A stretch of 39,791 bases of DNA from Chrysomallon squamiferum (GCA_012295275.1 CM022677.1:1667130-1706920), one strand, 5' to 3'; counted from the first letter of the stretch, positions 1-13,973 are shown. Notes: generated by a model from the sequence alone, not told the origin. Translations and numbers: made by a program.

Positions 1-139
1 TAACTACACTTTCTTGTTATTATTTTATTCTTACTTATACTGTAAACAGAAAGTACTACTATTATATCATGATTAATATTAGAATTATGCAAGTGCCTGT
101 TCTCATTATTATTATAATTATTATTATTAGTAGTAGTAA

Positions 140-171
<32 letters not shown>

Positions 172-1983
172 TTAAAATACTAATAATGTAGTATTATTAT
201 AATCTGTAAAATCACTTTGTGGAAAGACTTTGTAGATGACAGACAAAGTTTGTTTTCACAGCAAGTCACTAAATACATTTTTTATTATTTGTTCAAGTTC
301 TGAAATGCAGATAACTGTTGGTTTTCATTAACAAATGTTTGTTTAAAACTTAATATTGACTTAAATTTCTTTTTAAAGTTTTATTCTGGAGCACAAAGAA
401 AAAAGATTTGAAATAAAAATGAATAGTAATCACTAATCACAGATGTTAAAAATTATTAAACTTTGTATTTCTCATTTGATTTAATTATGAGAGGTCATTT
501 TTTAAAATATTTTCATTTATAGTTTTTATTAACAGTTCTTGAATGCTAAAGTCTTGCTTAGCTTTGTTTATTTACAAAAGAGTAAATGTAAGCAGTGTTA
601 TCAGTAATTTTTTATTAGTTCAGTCTGAAAAATACCAGGATTTTAAAATCAGTTAAAGTGTATTCACTGAATTTTCTAGAAACAAGAAAGACAAAGTTTA
701 TTAGTAAATGTGGCTTTGTAACATTAACATAAATACTGTTTTAAATTTAGTGCCACAAAAGGAAGATCAGTTTGATTCACTGTTTACAAATAAAATGTGT
801 TAAATTACATCAAAGTGTAAGATAACTTGTAACACAAGACATAAACACAGTACTCTCCTAACAAAGCTTTAACAAAAAACTTTTCTATTTTTCTCATGTT
901 GTATATAAAAAAACTAAAATCAGATTGCAAATGGATGATATGTTGTTTGTTTCCTGCTGAAAGCATTGATGCAACCATCAGTTCAGGTTTTGTTAACTTG
1001 CTAGTATTTATTCATTTTCTCTCTGCAAAAATCTTGGTTTTGCACACTGTCTGGTGATAGTCATTATGTTATAGAATGACAGCTAGTCTCTGTTTTTCTG
1101 TATTAAATGACTTATCTTTTTGTTTGCACAATGGATCTGATGAAATCTCTTCTATTAATTTCACTTTAAAATGCATTGTCATCTTTTAGATCACTCTGAC
1201 CATTATGAATGCAATAAACAACACAAAATGTGCTCACATGTATTTATGCAGATTCTACTTTTCACACTAAATGTAAATGAGTGAATTTACTTAAGTATCA
1301 CAACACAATGAAAATAGTCTCATTCATCTAGCTGCAGATATTATTACAAGACATGGGATCATTGTTTATTAATCCTTCAAAGAAGTGTGATCATTTCTTC
1401 TGACACTGTGGTCTAATTACATGCAAATTACTGCCATTGTTTAACAAGTGAAACTACTTCTAAAATTGAGTTCCTGCAGAGACATAGCTGATATGTATAC
1501 GTTCTTTTGCTGTGGAATTTTCACTCGAAATCAGAAGGTAGTGCATATGTCATGTGACTAGTCTGAGTGGTATTAGTACCTGAAAGGGCAGCAGACTATA
1601 ATAGCATCACGTGACAAGGTGTTAATTATCTCAGACAGCTTAACTATTAAAGGACTATTCTGTATCCACAAGAGAACAATAACACAAACACGAATTCAGT
1701 ATGGATAATTGTTTTATATCATATATATATATATATATAAATATATGCTGTTAACACAAATTAACCCTCAAGGGTAATATATAGTTACATAGTTAAATCG
1801 TACGATTCGACGATACGTTATCAAAGCAAATAGCGTTGACAAATAATACAAAACTAATTCAGCCCAGTTGGTTACTTGATCTTTCTAAATAATCTTTTAA
1901 TTATTAAAATACGTTATCTTTGTTTTTATAAATGTAAGTACCACAGAATAACACTATGAAAAATTCAACAGTAATAGATTTAG
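1..1983. repeat. Long dispersed repeat, copy 1 (about 2 kb, non-coding)
   Basis: This block matches 10095-12043 almost base for base in the same orientation, with scattered substitutions and small indels (for example a short deletion in copy 2 near the TAG/TAA triplet runs and a 6-base deletion near 1878). No long reading frame exists on either strand and the composition is strongly AT-rich. The left edge is cut by the window, so the true unit may be longer. The homology resumes beyond the right edge as two further pieces, at 14282-14386 and about 14888-14985. It is either a segmental duplication or two copies of an unclassified element. Confidence 0.9.
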
Positions 1984-2195
1984 CTATCTTCAATCATTCA
2001 AGATGTATGTTACATATACAAAACATTAAACCATAATTACCATTGTCTGTATATACATATATATATATGCATTGGGCATTGTTTGAGGGGTTTTATTTAT
2101 TTATATTTATTTATTTATTTACTTAGTTTTTACTATTATATAACGAGAGAGAGGAAAAAGAAGGAGAAAAAAACGTCGTAGTGTCATCGTGTCGT

Positions 2196-2740
2196 GCACG
2201 TTTTGTTGTTGTTAGCGTCGCGTTGTTGTATGTTTTTGTTGTTGTTAGCGTCGCGTTGTTGTATGTTTTGTTGTTGTTAGCGGCGCGTTGTTGTATGTTT
2301 TGTTGTTGTTAGCGGCGCGTTGTTGTATGTTTTTGTTGTTGTTAGCGTCGCGTTGTTGTATGTTTTGTTGTTGTTAGCGTCGCGTTGTTGTATGTTTTTG
2401 TTGTTGTTAGCGTCGCGTTGTTGTATGTTTTGTTGTTGTTAGCGTCGCGTTGTTGTATGTTTTTGTTGTTGTTAGCGTCGCGTTGTTGTATGTTTTTGTT
2501 GTTGTTAGCGGCGCGTTGTTGTATGTTTTTGTTGTTGTTAGCGGCGCGTTGTTGTATGTTTTTGTTGTTGTTAGCGTCGCGTTGTTGTATGTTTTTGTTG
2601 TTGTTAGCGTCGCGTTGTTGTTTGTTTTTGTTGTTGTTAGCGTCGCGTTGTTGTATGTTTTTGTTGTTGTTAGCGTCGCGTTGTTGTATGTTTTTGTTGT
2701 TGTTAGCGTCGCGTTGTTGTATGTTCTTGGAGTTGTTTGG
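2196..2740. repeat. 33-bp minisatellite, about 16 copies
   Basis: Tandem units of about 32-33 bp built from GCGTCGCGTTGTTGTATG followed by T-rich GTTGTTGTTA. Units differ by one T in a homopolymer and by a GCGTCGCG to GCGGCGCG change. Reading frames stay open on both strands (for example NNNKNIQQRDA repeats on the minus strand), but this follows from the repeat and is not taken as a gene. It lies directly 3' of the minus-strand retrotransposon fragment and may be part of that element's 3' untranslated region. Confidence 0.92.
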
Positions 2741-2835
2741 CCGCAAATCTGTCGAAAGGGAGGTTACCAGTTCGTTCTGGGGTTAGATAGGGATATGTTT
2801 ATATTAAGTAGTATTTTATGAAATTGTCTCTGTGT

Positions 2836-3563
2836 TTATATTTTGATTTTTGTTGCTTCCACGTATCGCATTATGAGGTTGTCTACTTGTTTTTTTAAGT
2901 GTTTGGCAGGGTTGAAAATGTCAACTGGTGTATATCTGACTTTGATGTTTGTTACAGTTGTGTTTAGTTTCTGTCTGTCCTTGTCGTACTTCGTGCAATA
3001 GAACAGATAGTGTCTGACATTGTCCAGTTTATGGCATGTGCCGCACTTGTTACTCACAGTGTTGTCGAGTCTGTGTCTGCTGTCGTTTAGTCCGAAGGTC
3101 ACTCCCACACTGAGACGGGTTAAAGTTTGAGTTGTTTTGTTGTTGTCTGAGAGTGGGCTGGGCGAGTTTACTTTCGGTTTAATTATGTAATGCCATAGTC
3201 TAGTTTTGTTGTCCCAGTCTTGTTGCCACGATTCTATTAGCTTATTGTGCGCTATGGTCATGATTTCGTTAACGTTGTATTTAGAGTCAAAGTCGATCGT
3301 GTCGTCTTCTAGCGAGTGTTTTGCGTTTTTGTCTGCCAGCTCGTTTCCAGTAACACCCACGTGAGCGGGTACCCACTCGAAGATGACCTTGTGTCCTCTG
3401 TAGTTGATACAGTTTGTGATGTCGATAATCTCTAATGTACTGGGAGCTCCTGAATTTGAGTTTGTGCTGAGCTTGCAATGAGCTGAGGGAGTCAGTTAGT
3501 ATGAGATATTTCTTTTTCGTGTTTGTGACATAAGTTTGAGTTAGGACCCATTTAAGTGCTGAG
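2836..3563 (-). pseudogene. Non-LTR retrotransposon 3' end: RNase H domain and CCHC tail (truncated, frameshifted)
   Basis: Minus-strand translation gives the C-terminal part of a LINE ORF2. From the gap edge it reads ALKWVLTQTYVTNTKKKYL then LILTDSLSSLQAQHKLK, the RNase H strand with the catalytic Asp of TDS. It then continues, one frame over, as EIIDITNCINYRGHKVIFEW and WVPAHVGVTGNELADKNAK, the second RNase H signature. After that comes a C-terminal CGTCHKL...HYLFYC zinc-knuckle-like motif. The stop codon is at 2836-2838. A one-base frameshift lies near 3440, between the two RNase H halves. The reverse transcriptase and endonuclease would be upstream, in or beyond the N gap. RNase H plus a terminal CCHC is known for I/Jockey-like LINE groups; the exact clade is not determined. 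It is probably dead. Confidence 0.85.
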
Positions 3564-3763
3564 NNNNNNNNNNNNNNNNNNNNNNNNNNNNNNNNNNNNN
3601 NNNNNNNNNNNNNNNNNNNNNNNNNNNNNNNNNNNNNNNNNNNNNNNNNNNNNNNNNNNNNNNNNNNNNNNNNNNNNNNNNNNNNNNNNNNNNNNNNNNN
3701 NNNNNNNNNNNNNNNNNNNNNNNNNNNNNNNNNNNNNNNNNNNNNNNNNNNNNNNNNNNNNNN
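3564..3763. other. Assembly gap (200 N)
   Basis: Exactly 200 unknown bases, a size typical of a placeholder gap. The retrotransposon fragment runs into its left edge, so the missing sequence probably contains at least more of that element. The right edge is ordinary AT-rich sequence leading to the BTB gene. Confidence 0.99.
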
Positions 3764-3918
3764 TTGTTAGAAATTATCTCAGGTTGATTATTTTTTACAT
3801 AAAAATGTTTAGTATTTGAAATATTTCTATGTACAGGTCATAGCTAGATGTGAATATAGAAAACTGATCACTGCAATGTGAGGCTGCGTATTAGAAACAT
3901 TTTAAAATTATATTTCGT

Positions 3919-3923
3919 ATGAG

Positions 3924-3974
<51 letters not shown>

Positions 3975-3975
3975 T
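3919..3975. repeat. (ATT)n microsatellite upstream of the BTB gene
   Basis: About 18 TTA/ATT triplets immediately before the BTB start codon. An in-frame ATG at 3919 would add a poly-leucine leader, but this is simply the repeat being read through, so the start at 3991 is preferred. Confidence 0.9.
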
Positions 3976-3990
3976 GTTTTTAGTGAAAAC

Positions 3991-4308
3991 ATGGCCACCT
4001 CAGCAGAAGTTTCAAGTTGGCAGACAGGGAAAACACTAACGGAGTGCATTGAACACGTTTTTCGTACGAGAACAGACAGCGACGTCAGATTTATTGTTGG
4101 GGAAGAAGAAAAAATTGTAGAAGCACATCGCTTCATCCTGATGATCAGAAGCGATGTCTTCCACAAAATGTTTATGGGAGAACTTCGCGAACAAAACAGC
4201 ATCATCTTGCCTGATGTTGAGGCAGATATTTTTACCGAGTTTTTAAAGTATGTTAACAAACTCATACACACACGCACACGCACACAGCCACACACAGAGA
4301 CACAGACA

Positions 4309-4357
<49 letters not shown>

Positions 4358-5614
4358 CATACACACAGACACAAACACACACACACACACACAGACACAC
4401 ACAGCGACACAGGTACGAACATAGTGAGTAACGAAACATACAAACCGACACGAACGTTGATAACAATACAGTTTTTGTTAGTAATATAATTATTTTCTAA
4501 TTGAATAATCTCACATAATTATCTCTCATTTTGAAGTCTTACTCTACTTCTTTTACACAGATATCTTTACACGGATGACGTCGTCCTAACAGGCGACAAC
4601 GTCACCGGTCTGCTGTATCTATCGAGGAAGTACATCGTCACGACACTGGAAGAACAGTGCGTGAAATATTTGGAGTCGTCGTTGTCGTCACGGAATGCGT
4701 GCGTCGTGCTGGAACAAGCTCACCTGTTTGATGAACATGATCTAAGGAAAAAAACTCTGGACTTCATTTTGGAAAATGGCGACGAAGTTCTGAAGTCAGA
4801 TGAAGTCACCGATCTTTGTCACGAATGTCTGGTTGAGATCGTACGATCAGACGAACTGACAGCAGACGAGAAAAATGTTTTTGAAGCCGCTGTGAAGTGG
4901 GCTGACAGCGCGTGCAGGAAGCAAGGGAGACAGACGAATGAAAAAAACATGCGCGAAGCACTGGGAGAGGTCGTGAAGCACGTGCGTTATCCATTACTCG
5001 ATCAGACGTATTTTGTAAAACACGTGACACCAACTCACATACTCACTGAGACAGAAGAAAACAAGATTTTTAAACACTTGGTGAGCAGTGATGAAGATGT
5101 TTCACCTTTCAACTCAAACAAGAGAACTGCAATGATGAAAACACAGATTACAATAAACAGGTTTGGTGGAACTGGTTCTGTTGACTGGCCATGTTCTGGT
5201 AAACAAGATGACGCCATTACTTTCTCTGTCAACAAAAACGCTTTACTTCGCGGATTTCAGTTGTACGGTTACCCTGAACCACGAAACTACGACGTCAGCG
5301 CCTTCGTCACTGACACAAGAACAGACGAAATACTGGACGGGTCTACACTGACACAGAGATATGAACACGTCGTGTCTGACGTGTATGACGTCGTGTTCAG
5401 ACGTCCAGTGAAGATTACTAAAGACACTGAGTACAGCTTGTTTGTTACTGTTAAGGGAGGAGACTCATTGTTGGGAGATGTAGGTAAATCAGAAATTGTT
5501 GTAGACTCTTTTGTTTGTAGATTTTCTGAGTCACACAAATCTAAACACAGTGACAGACAACTTCGTACACATGTGACACACGGACAAATACCTGCTTTGT
5601 TATTTTTAGTGTAA
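3991..5614 (+). CDS. BTB-BACK-PHR domain protein (BTBD3/BTBD6-type), two exons
   Basis: Exons 3991-4247 and 4561-5614 join across a GTATGT...ACAG intron to give 436 residues. Splicing restores the family motif FLKYLYTDDV at the junction (residue 86). Residues about 17-125 form a BTB/POZ domain (SDVRFIVGEEEKIVEAHRFIL). About 131-240 is a BACK domain (RSDELTADEKNVFEAAVKWA). About 283-436 is a PHR domain (INRFGGTGSVDWPCSG onward). Length and domain order match complete BTBD proteins of this group. The ATG at 3991 has a good context (AAAACATGG). In this family the BTB-BACK part binds cullin-3 and PHR recruits substrates for ubiquitination; that role is inferred. No frame damage is seen. Only one intron is present, which is fewer than I would expect in a vertebrate homologue, perhaps reflecting a lineage-specific copy. 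Confidence 0.92.
4250..4420. repeat. (CA)n microsatellite inside the BTB intron
   Basis: Long CA/CACA tract with CAGACA interruptions beginning two bases into the 313-bp intron, close to the 5' splice site (GT at 4248). It keeps reading frames open on both strands, which explains spurious frames here. Intron retention would append a His/Thr repeat tail. Confidence 0.95.
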
Positions 5615-7290
<1,676 letters not shown>

Positions 7291-7294
7291 CATA

Positions 7295-7416
7295 TCTAAA
7301 TGTCTCATAAACACAGACACACATACACATACACAAACGCACACCCACACACATACACACATATGTATCAATATATGTCTACCTAGCTGTCTCTGTATCT
7401 ATGTATGTATGTATGT

Positions 7417-7449
<33 letters not shown>

Positions 7450-7600
7450 GTGTGTGTGTTGTGTGTGTGTGTACAGAGAGAGAAAAAATAGATATAATAC
7501 ACACATCTAATCACACATAACACTTTCTTAAGCCTACATACACACGTAGTACATACGTACATACATACAAACATACACACAAGTAAGTTGATAAACTTGT
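7295..7600. repeat. CA/GT and TATG-type microsatellite cluster
   Basis: Mixed ACAC, TGTG, GTAT and CATA runs. Short frames on both strands are repeat artefacts. Confidence 0.9.
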
Positions 7601-7616
7601 AGTTGTCAATGTTTCT

Positions 7617-8055
7617 AGTAGTAGCACATTAACACTCAGTTCTTACATAAGAAGATGGTAGTGGAACATTAACACTCAGTTCTTACATAAGAAGATGGTA
7701 GTGGAACATTAACACTCAGTTCTTACATAAGAAGATGGTAGTGGAACATTAACACTCAGTTCTTACATAAGAAGATGGTAGTGGAACATTAACACTCAGT
7801 TCTTACATAAGAAGATGGTAGTGGAACATTAACACTCAGTTCTTACATAAGAAGATGGTAGTGGAACATTAACACTCAGTTCTTACATAAGAAGATGGTA
7901 GTGGAACATTAACACTCAGTTCTTACATAAGAAGATGGTAGTGGAACATTAACACTCAGTTCTTACATAAGAAGATGGTAGTGGAACATTAACACTCAGT
8001 TCTTACATAAGAAGATGGTAGTGGAACATTAACGCTCAGTTCTTACATAAGAAGA
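7617..8055. repeat. 40-bp minisatellite, 11 copies
   Basis: Eleven head-to-tail units beginning GTAGTGGAACATTAACACTC and continuing AGTTCTTACATAAGAAGATG. The internal units are identical to each other; only the first (GTAGTAGCAC) and last (AACGCTCAG) differ. This uniformity indicates recent expansion or gene-conversion-like homogenisation. There is no coding signal. Confidence 0.97.
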
Positions 8056-8186
8056 TTGAGAAAATATAACACGTTTGTTTAAAATTACAGTCAGATTTAT
8101 TTACTAATCTACAAAGTCATATACAAGTTTGTGAACCTTAAGATCATAATGTAATGATTTTTATATAACATTGACATTTATTTTTA

Positions 8187-8196
8187 TTATTATTAC

Positions 8197-8268
<72 letters not shown>
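8187..8268. repeat. (ATT)n microsatellite
   Basis: About 27 TTA/ATT triplets with one ACT interruption near the start. Confidence 0.97.
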
Positions 8269-8317
8269 GTTGCTGTTCTTTTTATTCAAATGAATTTACT
8301 TTTAATCTGCTTTACAG

Positions 8318-8475
8318 AAATATAATGCAGTGACTGAGGATAATATGTAAGTAAACCTATCACTTTTGTTAATATATTATCAGATTTAAATTTAAATCAC
8401 CTTCTTCGACAAGCGTGTTTTTTACAGAAACGCTTCTGATGAAGAAATAAATTGTAAGAAGAGGAAAGGCGGACG
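8318..8475 (+). CDS. Possible two-exon coding fragment (29-nt micro-exon plus next exon), unidentified
   Basis: A 29-nt segment 8318-8346 is bounded by TTTACAG and GTAAGT. A second segment starts at 8428 after a T-rich TTTTTTACAG. Joined, they read KYNAVTEDNI then NASDEEINCKKRKGGRICF before running into a GT repeat. The splice sites and phase agree and the joined frame is open, but there is no recognised homology, start codon or clear 3' end. It could be chance. Confidence 0.2.
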
Positions 8476-8484
8476 CATTTGCTT

Positions 8485-8815
8485 TACTGTGTGTGTGTGT
8501 CACTGTGTACTGTGTGTGTGTCACTGTGTACTTGTGTGTGTTGCTGTGTACTTGTGTGTGTTGTGTGTGTTGCTGTGTGTGTGTGTGTGTGTGTGTGTCA
8601 CTGTGTACTCGTGTGTGTCACTGTGTACTTGTGTGTGTTGCTGTGTGTACTGTGTGTGTGTTGCTGTGTGTGTTGCTGTGTACTTGTGTGTGTTGCTGTG
8701 TACTTGTGTGTGTTGCTGTGTGTGTGTTGCTCTGTGTGATTTGTATGTATCAGTTTATGTTTGTGTGTGTGTGTGTGTTTTTTGTGTCTGTGTGTCATTG
8801 TGTGCGAGCGTGTTA
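8485..8815. repeat. GT-rich minisatellite
   Basis: Irregular units such as TGTGTGTGTCACTGTGTACT and TGTGTGTTGCTGTGTAC. The Cys/Val-rich frames on the plus strand are repeat artefacts. Confidence 0.93.
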
Positions 8816-8819
8816 CTGT

Positions 8820-10094
8820 TAAAACAAAACAAACTCGTTGCAAAATATAATTACTCGTATTTGTTTTTATTAGTTGGTTCCTTACTTATCTCCCTTTCTT
8901 AAACTTACACCATGTTTATTCTATTCACCTTTATTTGAAATCTGTGCGAATGTCAAAGCATGAGTGGGTGTGTAACTGAGCTTATGTATGACAAACATCT
9001 GTTAGTGTGGGTGTTTATAGATATGTTTTTTTTGTATATAGTTTTTGGTGTGTGTCTGTTTGTCTATATATGTGTCTGAGTGTATATATGTGAATGTGTT
9101 GGAGTATTTATGTGTATGAATATAAAATCTGTGGATATGTGCGTGTGTATGTACGAATATATGTGTTTGAGACAGTGTATATGTGCATATGTTTTGTATC
9201 ATAGATGTTTACTTCCCTTATTTTTTTTTGTATTTAATTCGTGTTTTTATGTATGTATATATGTGAAGGATAATGTATATGTATATATAAATGGTTATTC
9301 TGCTAACCATCAACGATTTACTAAACCACTAATACTAAACCACTAAACCACTAATTAATTCAAAACTCTCCTTTTCTTAGCAATCCCACAACTAATAATA
9401 CTAAATCAAACAGCACCTCTATACATTCTTGCCTGCGTCTATTTTTAGATGACGCTGCAATCGGTAGCTCCGCCCACTTGTCTGAATTCTTATAACAACT
9501 CGCCACTTGTAGACAACATCTGATAGATAAACAGCTCAAGTTTAAATGTCAGTCACTGAAGCTTCATAACAGAATAGTTACAAACAAAACATTGTTGTTA
9601 CAGTAAATGCACAAGTGATTAAAACACCGATATGCATTTCCCAAACATGTTGTCTCATTCTTTAGGTGTCACCTGATGTTTTCTTCTAAGAGTCTTGTGT
9701 GTAAGAGTTGTCTTCAGTTGGAAAGCTTGAGATGAATGATTTAATTAGAGCATTTTCTTCATCTGATCAGTTATGTTTTGTTTTAATTTTGAAATATTTT
9801 TACAATAATTACAAAGTATGTGATGAAAATAAAAACTGAGTGAAGCTGTGTATGATACATTTAGTTTGATAGTGTCTCAGTTTTATTGACATGAATGTCT
9901 GTTGTGGACTCAGTCTTTTAAAGACTGATCATAGGTTCTTTAATGTTTAAGTCATTCTTCTAATTATTGGCTTTTTGATGTTTAAATATTTATTTTTCAT
10001 TCTTTCAATATTTTGTTAAAATATTTAAAATCATTTTTGATAATTTAAAATTTAATTTTTTCAATTTCTTGTTGTTCTTATTATTTTAAAAGTT
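8820..10094. other. No gene recognised; GT/TATG-rich then AT-rich sequence
   Basis: About 8985-9290 is low-complexity TGTGTATATG-like sequence. About 9310-9345 holds short ACCACTAAA repeats. The remainder up to the second copy of the long repeat is AT-rich without a supported frame. Confidence 0.5.
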
Positions 10095-12043
10095 TAACTA
10101 CACTTTCTTGTTATTATTTTATTCTTACTTATACTGTAAACAGAAAGTACTACTATTATATCATGATTAATATTAGAATTATGCAAGTGCCTGTTCTCAT
10201 TATTATTATAATTATTAGTAGTAGTAGTAGTAATAGTAGTAGTAGCAGTAGTAGCAGTAGTATTAAAATACTAATAATGTAAAATCACTTTGTGGAAAGA
10301 CTTTGTAGATGGCAGACAAAGTTTGTTTTCACAGCAAGTCACTAAATACATTTTTTTTTATTTGTTCAAGTTCTGAAATACAGATAACTGTTGGTTTTCA
10401 TTAACAAATGTTTGTTTAAAACTTAATATTGACTTAAATTTCTTTTTAAAGTTTTATTCTGGAGGACAAAGGAAAAAGATTTGAAATAAAAATGAATAGT
10501 AATCACTAATCACAGATGTTAAAAATTATTAAACTTTGTATTTCTCATTTGATTTAATGATAAGAGGTCATTTTTTAAAAATATTTTCATTTATAGTTTT
10601 TATTAACAGTTCTTGAATGCTAAAGCCTTGCTTAGCTTTGTTTATTTACAAAAGTGTAAATGTAAGCAGTGTTATCAGTAATTTTTTATTAGTTGAGTCT
10701 GAAAAATACCAGGATTTTAAAATCAGTTAAAGTGTATTCACTGAATTTTCTAGAAACAAGAAAGACAAAGTTTATTAGTAAATGTGGCTTTGTAACATTA
10801 ACATAAATACTGTTTTAAATTTAGTGCCACAAAAGGAAGATCAGTTTGATTCACTGTTTACAAATAAAATGTGTTAAATTACATCAAAGTGTAAGATAAC
10901 TTGTAACACGAGACATAAACACAGTACTCTCCTAACAAAGCTTTAACAAAAAACTTTTCTATTTTTCTCATGTTGTATAAAAAAACTAATATCAGATTGC
11001 AAATGGATGGTTTGTTGTTTGTTTCCTGCTGAAAGCATTGATGCAGCCATCAGTTCAGGTTTTGTTAACTTGCTAGTATTTATTCATTTTCTCTCTGCAA
11101 AAATCTTGGTTTTGCACACTGTCTGCTGATAGACATTATGTTATAGAATGACAGCTAGTCTCTGTTTTTCTGTATTAAATGACTTATCTTTTTGTTTGCA
11201 CAATGGATCTGATGAAATCTCTTCTACTAATTTCACTTTAAAATGCATTGTCATCTTTTAGATCACTCCGACCATTATGACTGCAATAAACAACACAAAA
11301 TGTGCTCACATGTATTTATGCAGATTCTACTTTTCACACTAAATGTAAATGAGTGAATTTACTTAAGCATCACAACACAATGAAAATAGTCTCATTCATC
11401 TAGCTGCAGATATTATTACAAGACATGGGATCATTGTTTATTAATCCTTCAAAGAAGTGTGATCATTTCTTCTCACACTGTGGTCTAATTACATGCAAAT
11501 TACTGCCATTGTTTAAGAAGTGAAACTACTTCTAAAATTGAGTTCCTGCAGAGACATAGCTGATATGTATACGTTCTTTTGCTGTGGAATTTTCACTCGA
11601 AATCAGAAGGTAGTGCATATGTCATGTGACTAGTCTGAGTGGTATTAGTACCTGAAAGGACAGCAGACTATAATAGAATCACGTGACATGGTGTTAATTA
11701 TCTCAGACAGCTTAACTATTAAATGACTATTTTGTATCCACAAGAGAACAATAACACAAACACGAATTCAGTATGGATAATTGTTTTATATAATATATAT
11801 ATATATGTATATGCTGTTTACACAAATTAACCCTCAAGGGTAATATATGGTTACATAGTTAAATCGCACGATTCAACGATACGTTATCAAAGCAAATAGC
11901 GTTGACAAATAATACAAAACTAATTCAGCCCAGTTGGTTACTTTCTAAATAATCTTTTAATTATTAAAATACGTTATCTTTGTTTTTATAAATGTAAGTA
12001 CAACAGAATAACACTATGAAAAATTCAACAATAATAGATTTAG
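10095..12043. repeat. Long dispersed repeat, copy 2
   Basis: Second copy of the block at 1-1983, same orientation, about 10.1 kb away. It ends abruptly inside a sequence that continues uninterrupted in copy 1 (1984 onward), and the continuation reappears at 14282 after an insert. Copy 2 therefore looks like the same unit split by later insertion. No coding potential is seen. Differences from copy 1 are mostly single substitutions plus microsatellite-length changes. Confidence 0.9.
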
Positions 12044-12972
12044 GCTCTGCTATTTAGTTTTTGTGTATTTGACCCTATTTTCTGTCATTAATTACGTAAA
12101 GAGTTAAGGACTGTAAAAATATAAATTATAAACATAGTTATACAAGATAACTAAATCAGTATTATGGTAATATAATAAGATATTTAAAATAAAATGTAGC
12201 AGACATTCTGCTTTAAGGGGCATATAAAAATAAAGATTTAGTGAATATTCTATAATTCATTACAAAGAAAACAAAATTACACTTAAAATCAAGTCTGCCA
12301 AAGAGGCACTAATGAGGTTCTCACACCGTACGAAGCTGATAAAGTGTTTTTATTTTAGTTTTTTTTAAACATAACTACATAGAAAATACAAACTTTACTC
12401 ATCAAACACGACACAAAATGAAAACTGGTTTGCTTTATGACTGCAGATGAATGAAACTGGCTGATGGTATAAATCGGGTAATTTTACAATGCGTATTAAT
12501 TAGAGTATGTTTAAATACTGCTGTTCAGAAATGTGTTATGATGGTTCACTGTGGAGTGTTATACAGAGACGACTGTCACGGGGCTCACACCTTTAAACAC
12601 CTTGGATGTTTTATTAAGGCTCAGTGTACGGTAACAAGGTGCTTTAATGTCCACCTAACAAGGAATATAAACGCTAAAATGACAGCAAACTATATAAATT
12701 AGTAAGTCTACCTATCCACTATACAAGTTAAGGTTTACATTAATTATTTAATTATGATATACAGGTGACTTGATAATAATACATTATAAAACATACATTT
12801 AAATCATTTTAATTAATGATACGAGTACGGTTATAAAGGGAACCAAGACAAAATAAGAATCGGCACGGAGGACAGATTAAAACCTTAAATTTTAATCAAT
12901 TACAATAAATGTTATTGACACAGGTTAATTGCACATTACACCCTATCAAAATAAGAATAGACAAGTGCTTAC

Positions 12973-13009
12973 CATACTCGTCCGTAAAGAAAATGTCATT
13001 CGAAAACAT
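12973..13009 (-). CDS. Possible first coding exon, unidentified gene
   Basis: On the minus strand an ATG opens MFSNDIFFTDEY and runs into a strong donor, TATG then GTAAGC. The same frame stays open upstream for about 22 codons, so it could also be an internal exon. The local sequence is less AT-rich than its surroundings. No downstream exon was identified within the insert. Confidence 0.2.
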
Positions 13010-13131
13010 TTGGTTTCCCCGCCTGACTGAATTCTCGTCTTCACCGTTTCCTTCGCTTACTTCTCTCCTTAATTACTAAAAGCCAGCCTTTTTTAATAAC
13101 AACGCCATGGAGTTGAAAAATTTGCGGAAAC

Positions 13132-13252
13132 AATAAAAAGAGCGATGTGATTGTAGTAATAATTAAAGTTAAGCAATTTCAATTCCATAGCTTAAAATAA
13201 AAGAGCGGATGTGATTTGAAGTAACAATTAAAGTTAAGCAATCTGAATTACG
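13132..13252. repeat. 65-bp imperfect tandem duplication
   Basis: Two units sharing AATAAAAGAGCG(G)ATGTGAT and AATTAAAGTTAAGCAATC/TTT, offset about 65 bp and clearly diverged. Confidence 0.75.
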
Positions 13253-13913
13253 TGACACTATATCAGCATTATGACAGAAATTTAGTAGTAAATAACTAAC
13301 TGTTAGTATATACAGTTACTAATAAGACTGCAAACAGAGTGGGAAAAAACACCCAGATACTGTTTCGTTTAATTTTGACAATTGTTTTCTTTCTTTTTTT
13401 AAACTACGCAGGATTTGATGACATTCTACACAGACATGCCAGCACATAAATAATTTTTATTATTAATAACCATCTACTTTCTCTCTTCAAGGAAATATAT
13501 TTTAATAATATCTTCCTGTCATATGATGTCATTCCAGTTTTTTTTTTTTAATTTGTTCCTTATTATTATGTATTATCTTTGTTGTTGTTTGTTTGTTCCA
13601 TTTAACTCGTTTCGATAATCCATTTGGTGTCCAAAAGTTGTTACAAAATATTGATAAAGTCAAGAAAAAAAAGGAAACTCAAATCTGCGACGAGGGCATT
13701 TTACATAACCAATAAACTAATGTTTACAAATCGTATGTAATTTTTACAGACATACAGACAAACAGTGAAATACCTAAATGGAGAAGCTCTGTTATCATGA
13801 CAATATCATGTGTATATCGTCTGCTGGGCTGCGAGAGAATTACAACTTTTGTGTTTTCCAGATCTGGTATCAAATGAACTGGGATCACTTCTCCCCATCT
13901 TAATATGTGCCAA

Positions 13914-13914
13914 A

Positions 13915-13973
<59 letters not shown>

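Noticed and set aside
2342-2821. Three long frames with peptide repeats on both strands
   Set aside because: They are read-throughs of the 33-bp minisatellite; open frames on both strands at once show this is repeat-driven.
3919-3990. Poly-leucine signal-peptide-like leader on the BTB protein
   Set aside because: It is an ATT microsatellite read in frame. BTB adaptors are intracellular and the ATG at 3991 has good context.
7617-8055. CRISPR array
   Set aside because: Units are contiguous without unique spacers and the context is an animal genome.
8479-8902. Cysteine-rich repeat proteins (CVCHCVL-type)
   Set aside because: GT-rich minisatellite in three frames; no signal peptide or domain.
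12451-12702. 83-residue plus-strand protein
   Set aside because: No family resemblance; single frame with no supporting signals, so kept only as part of the unexplained insert.
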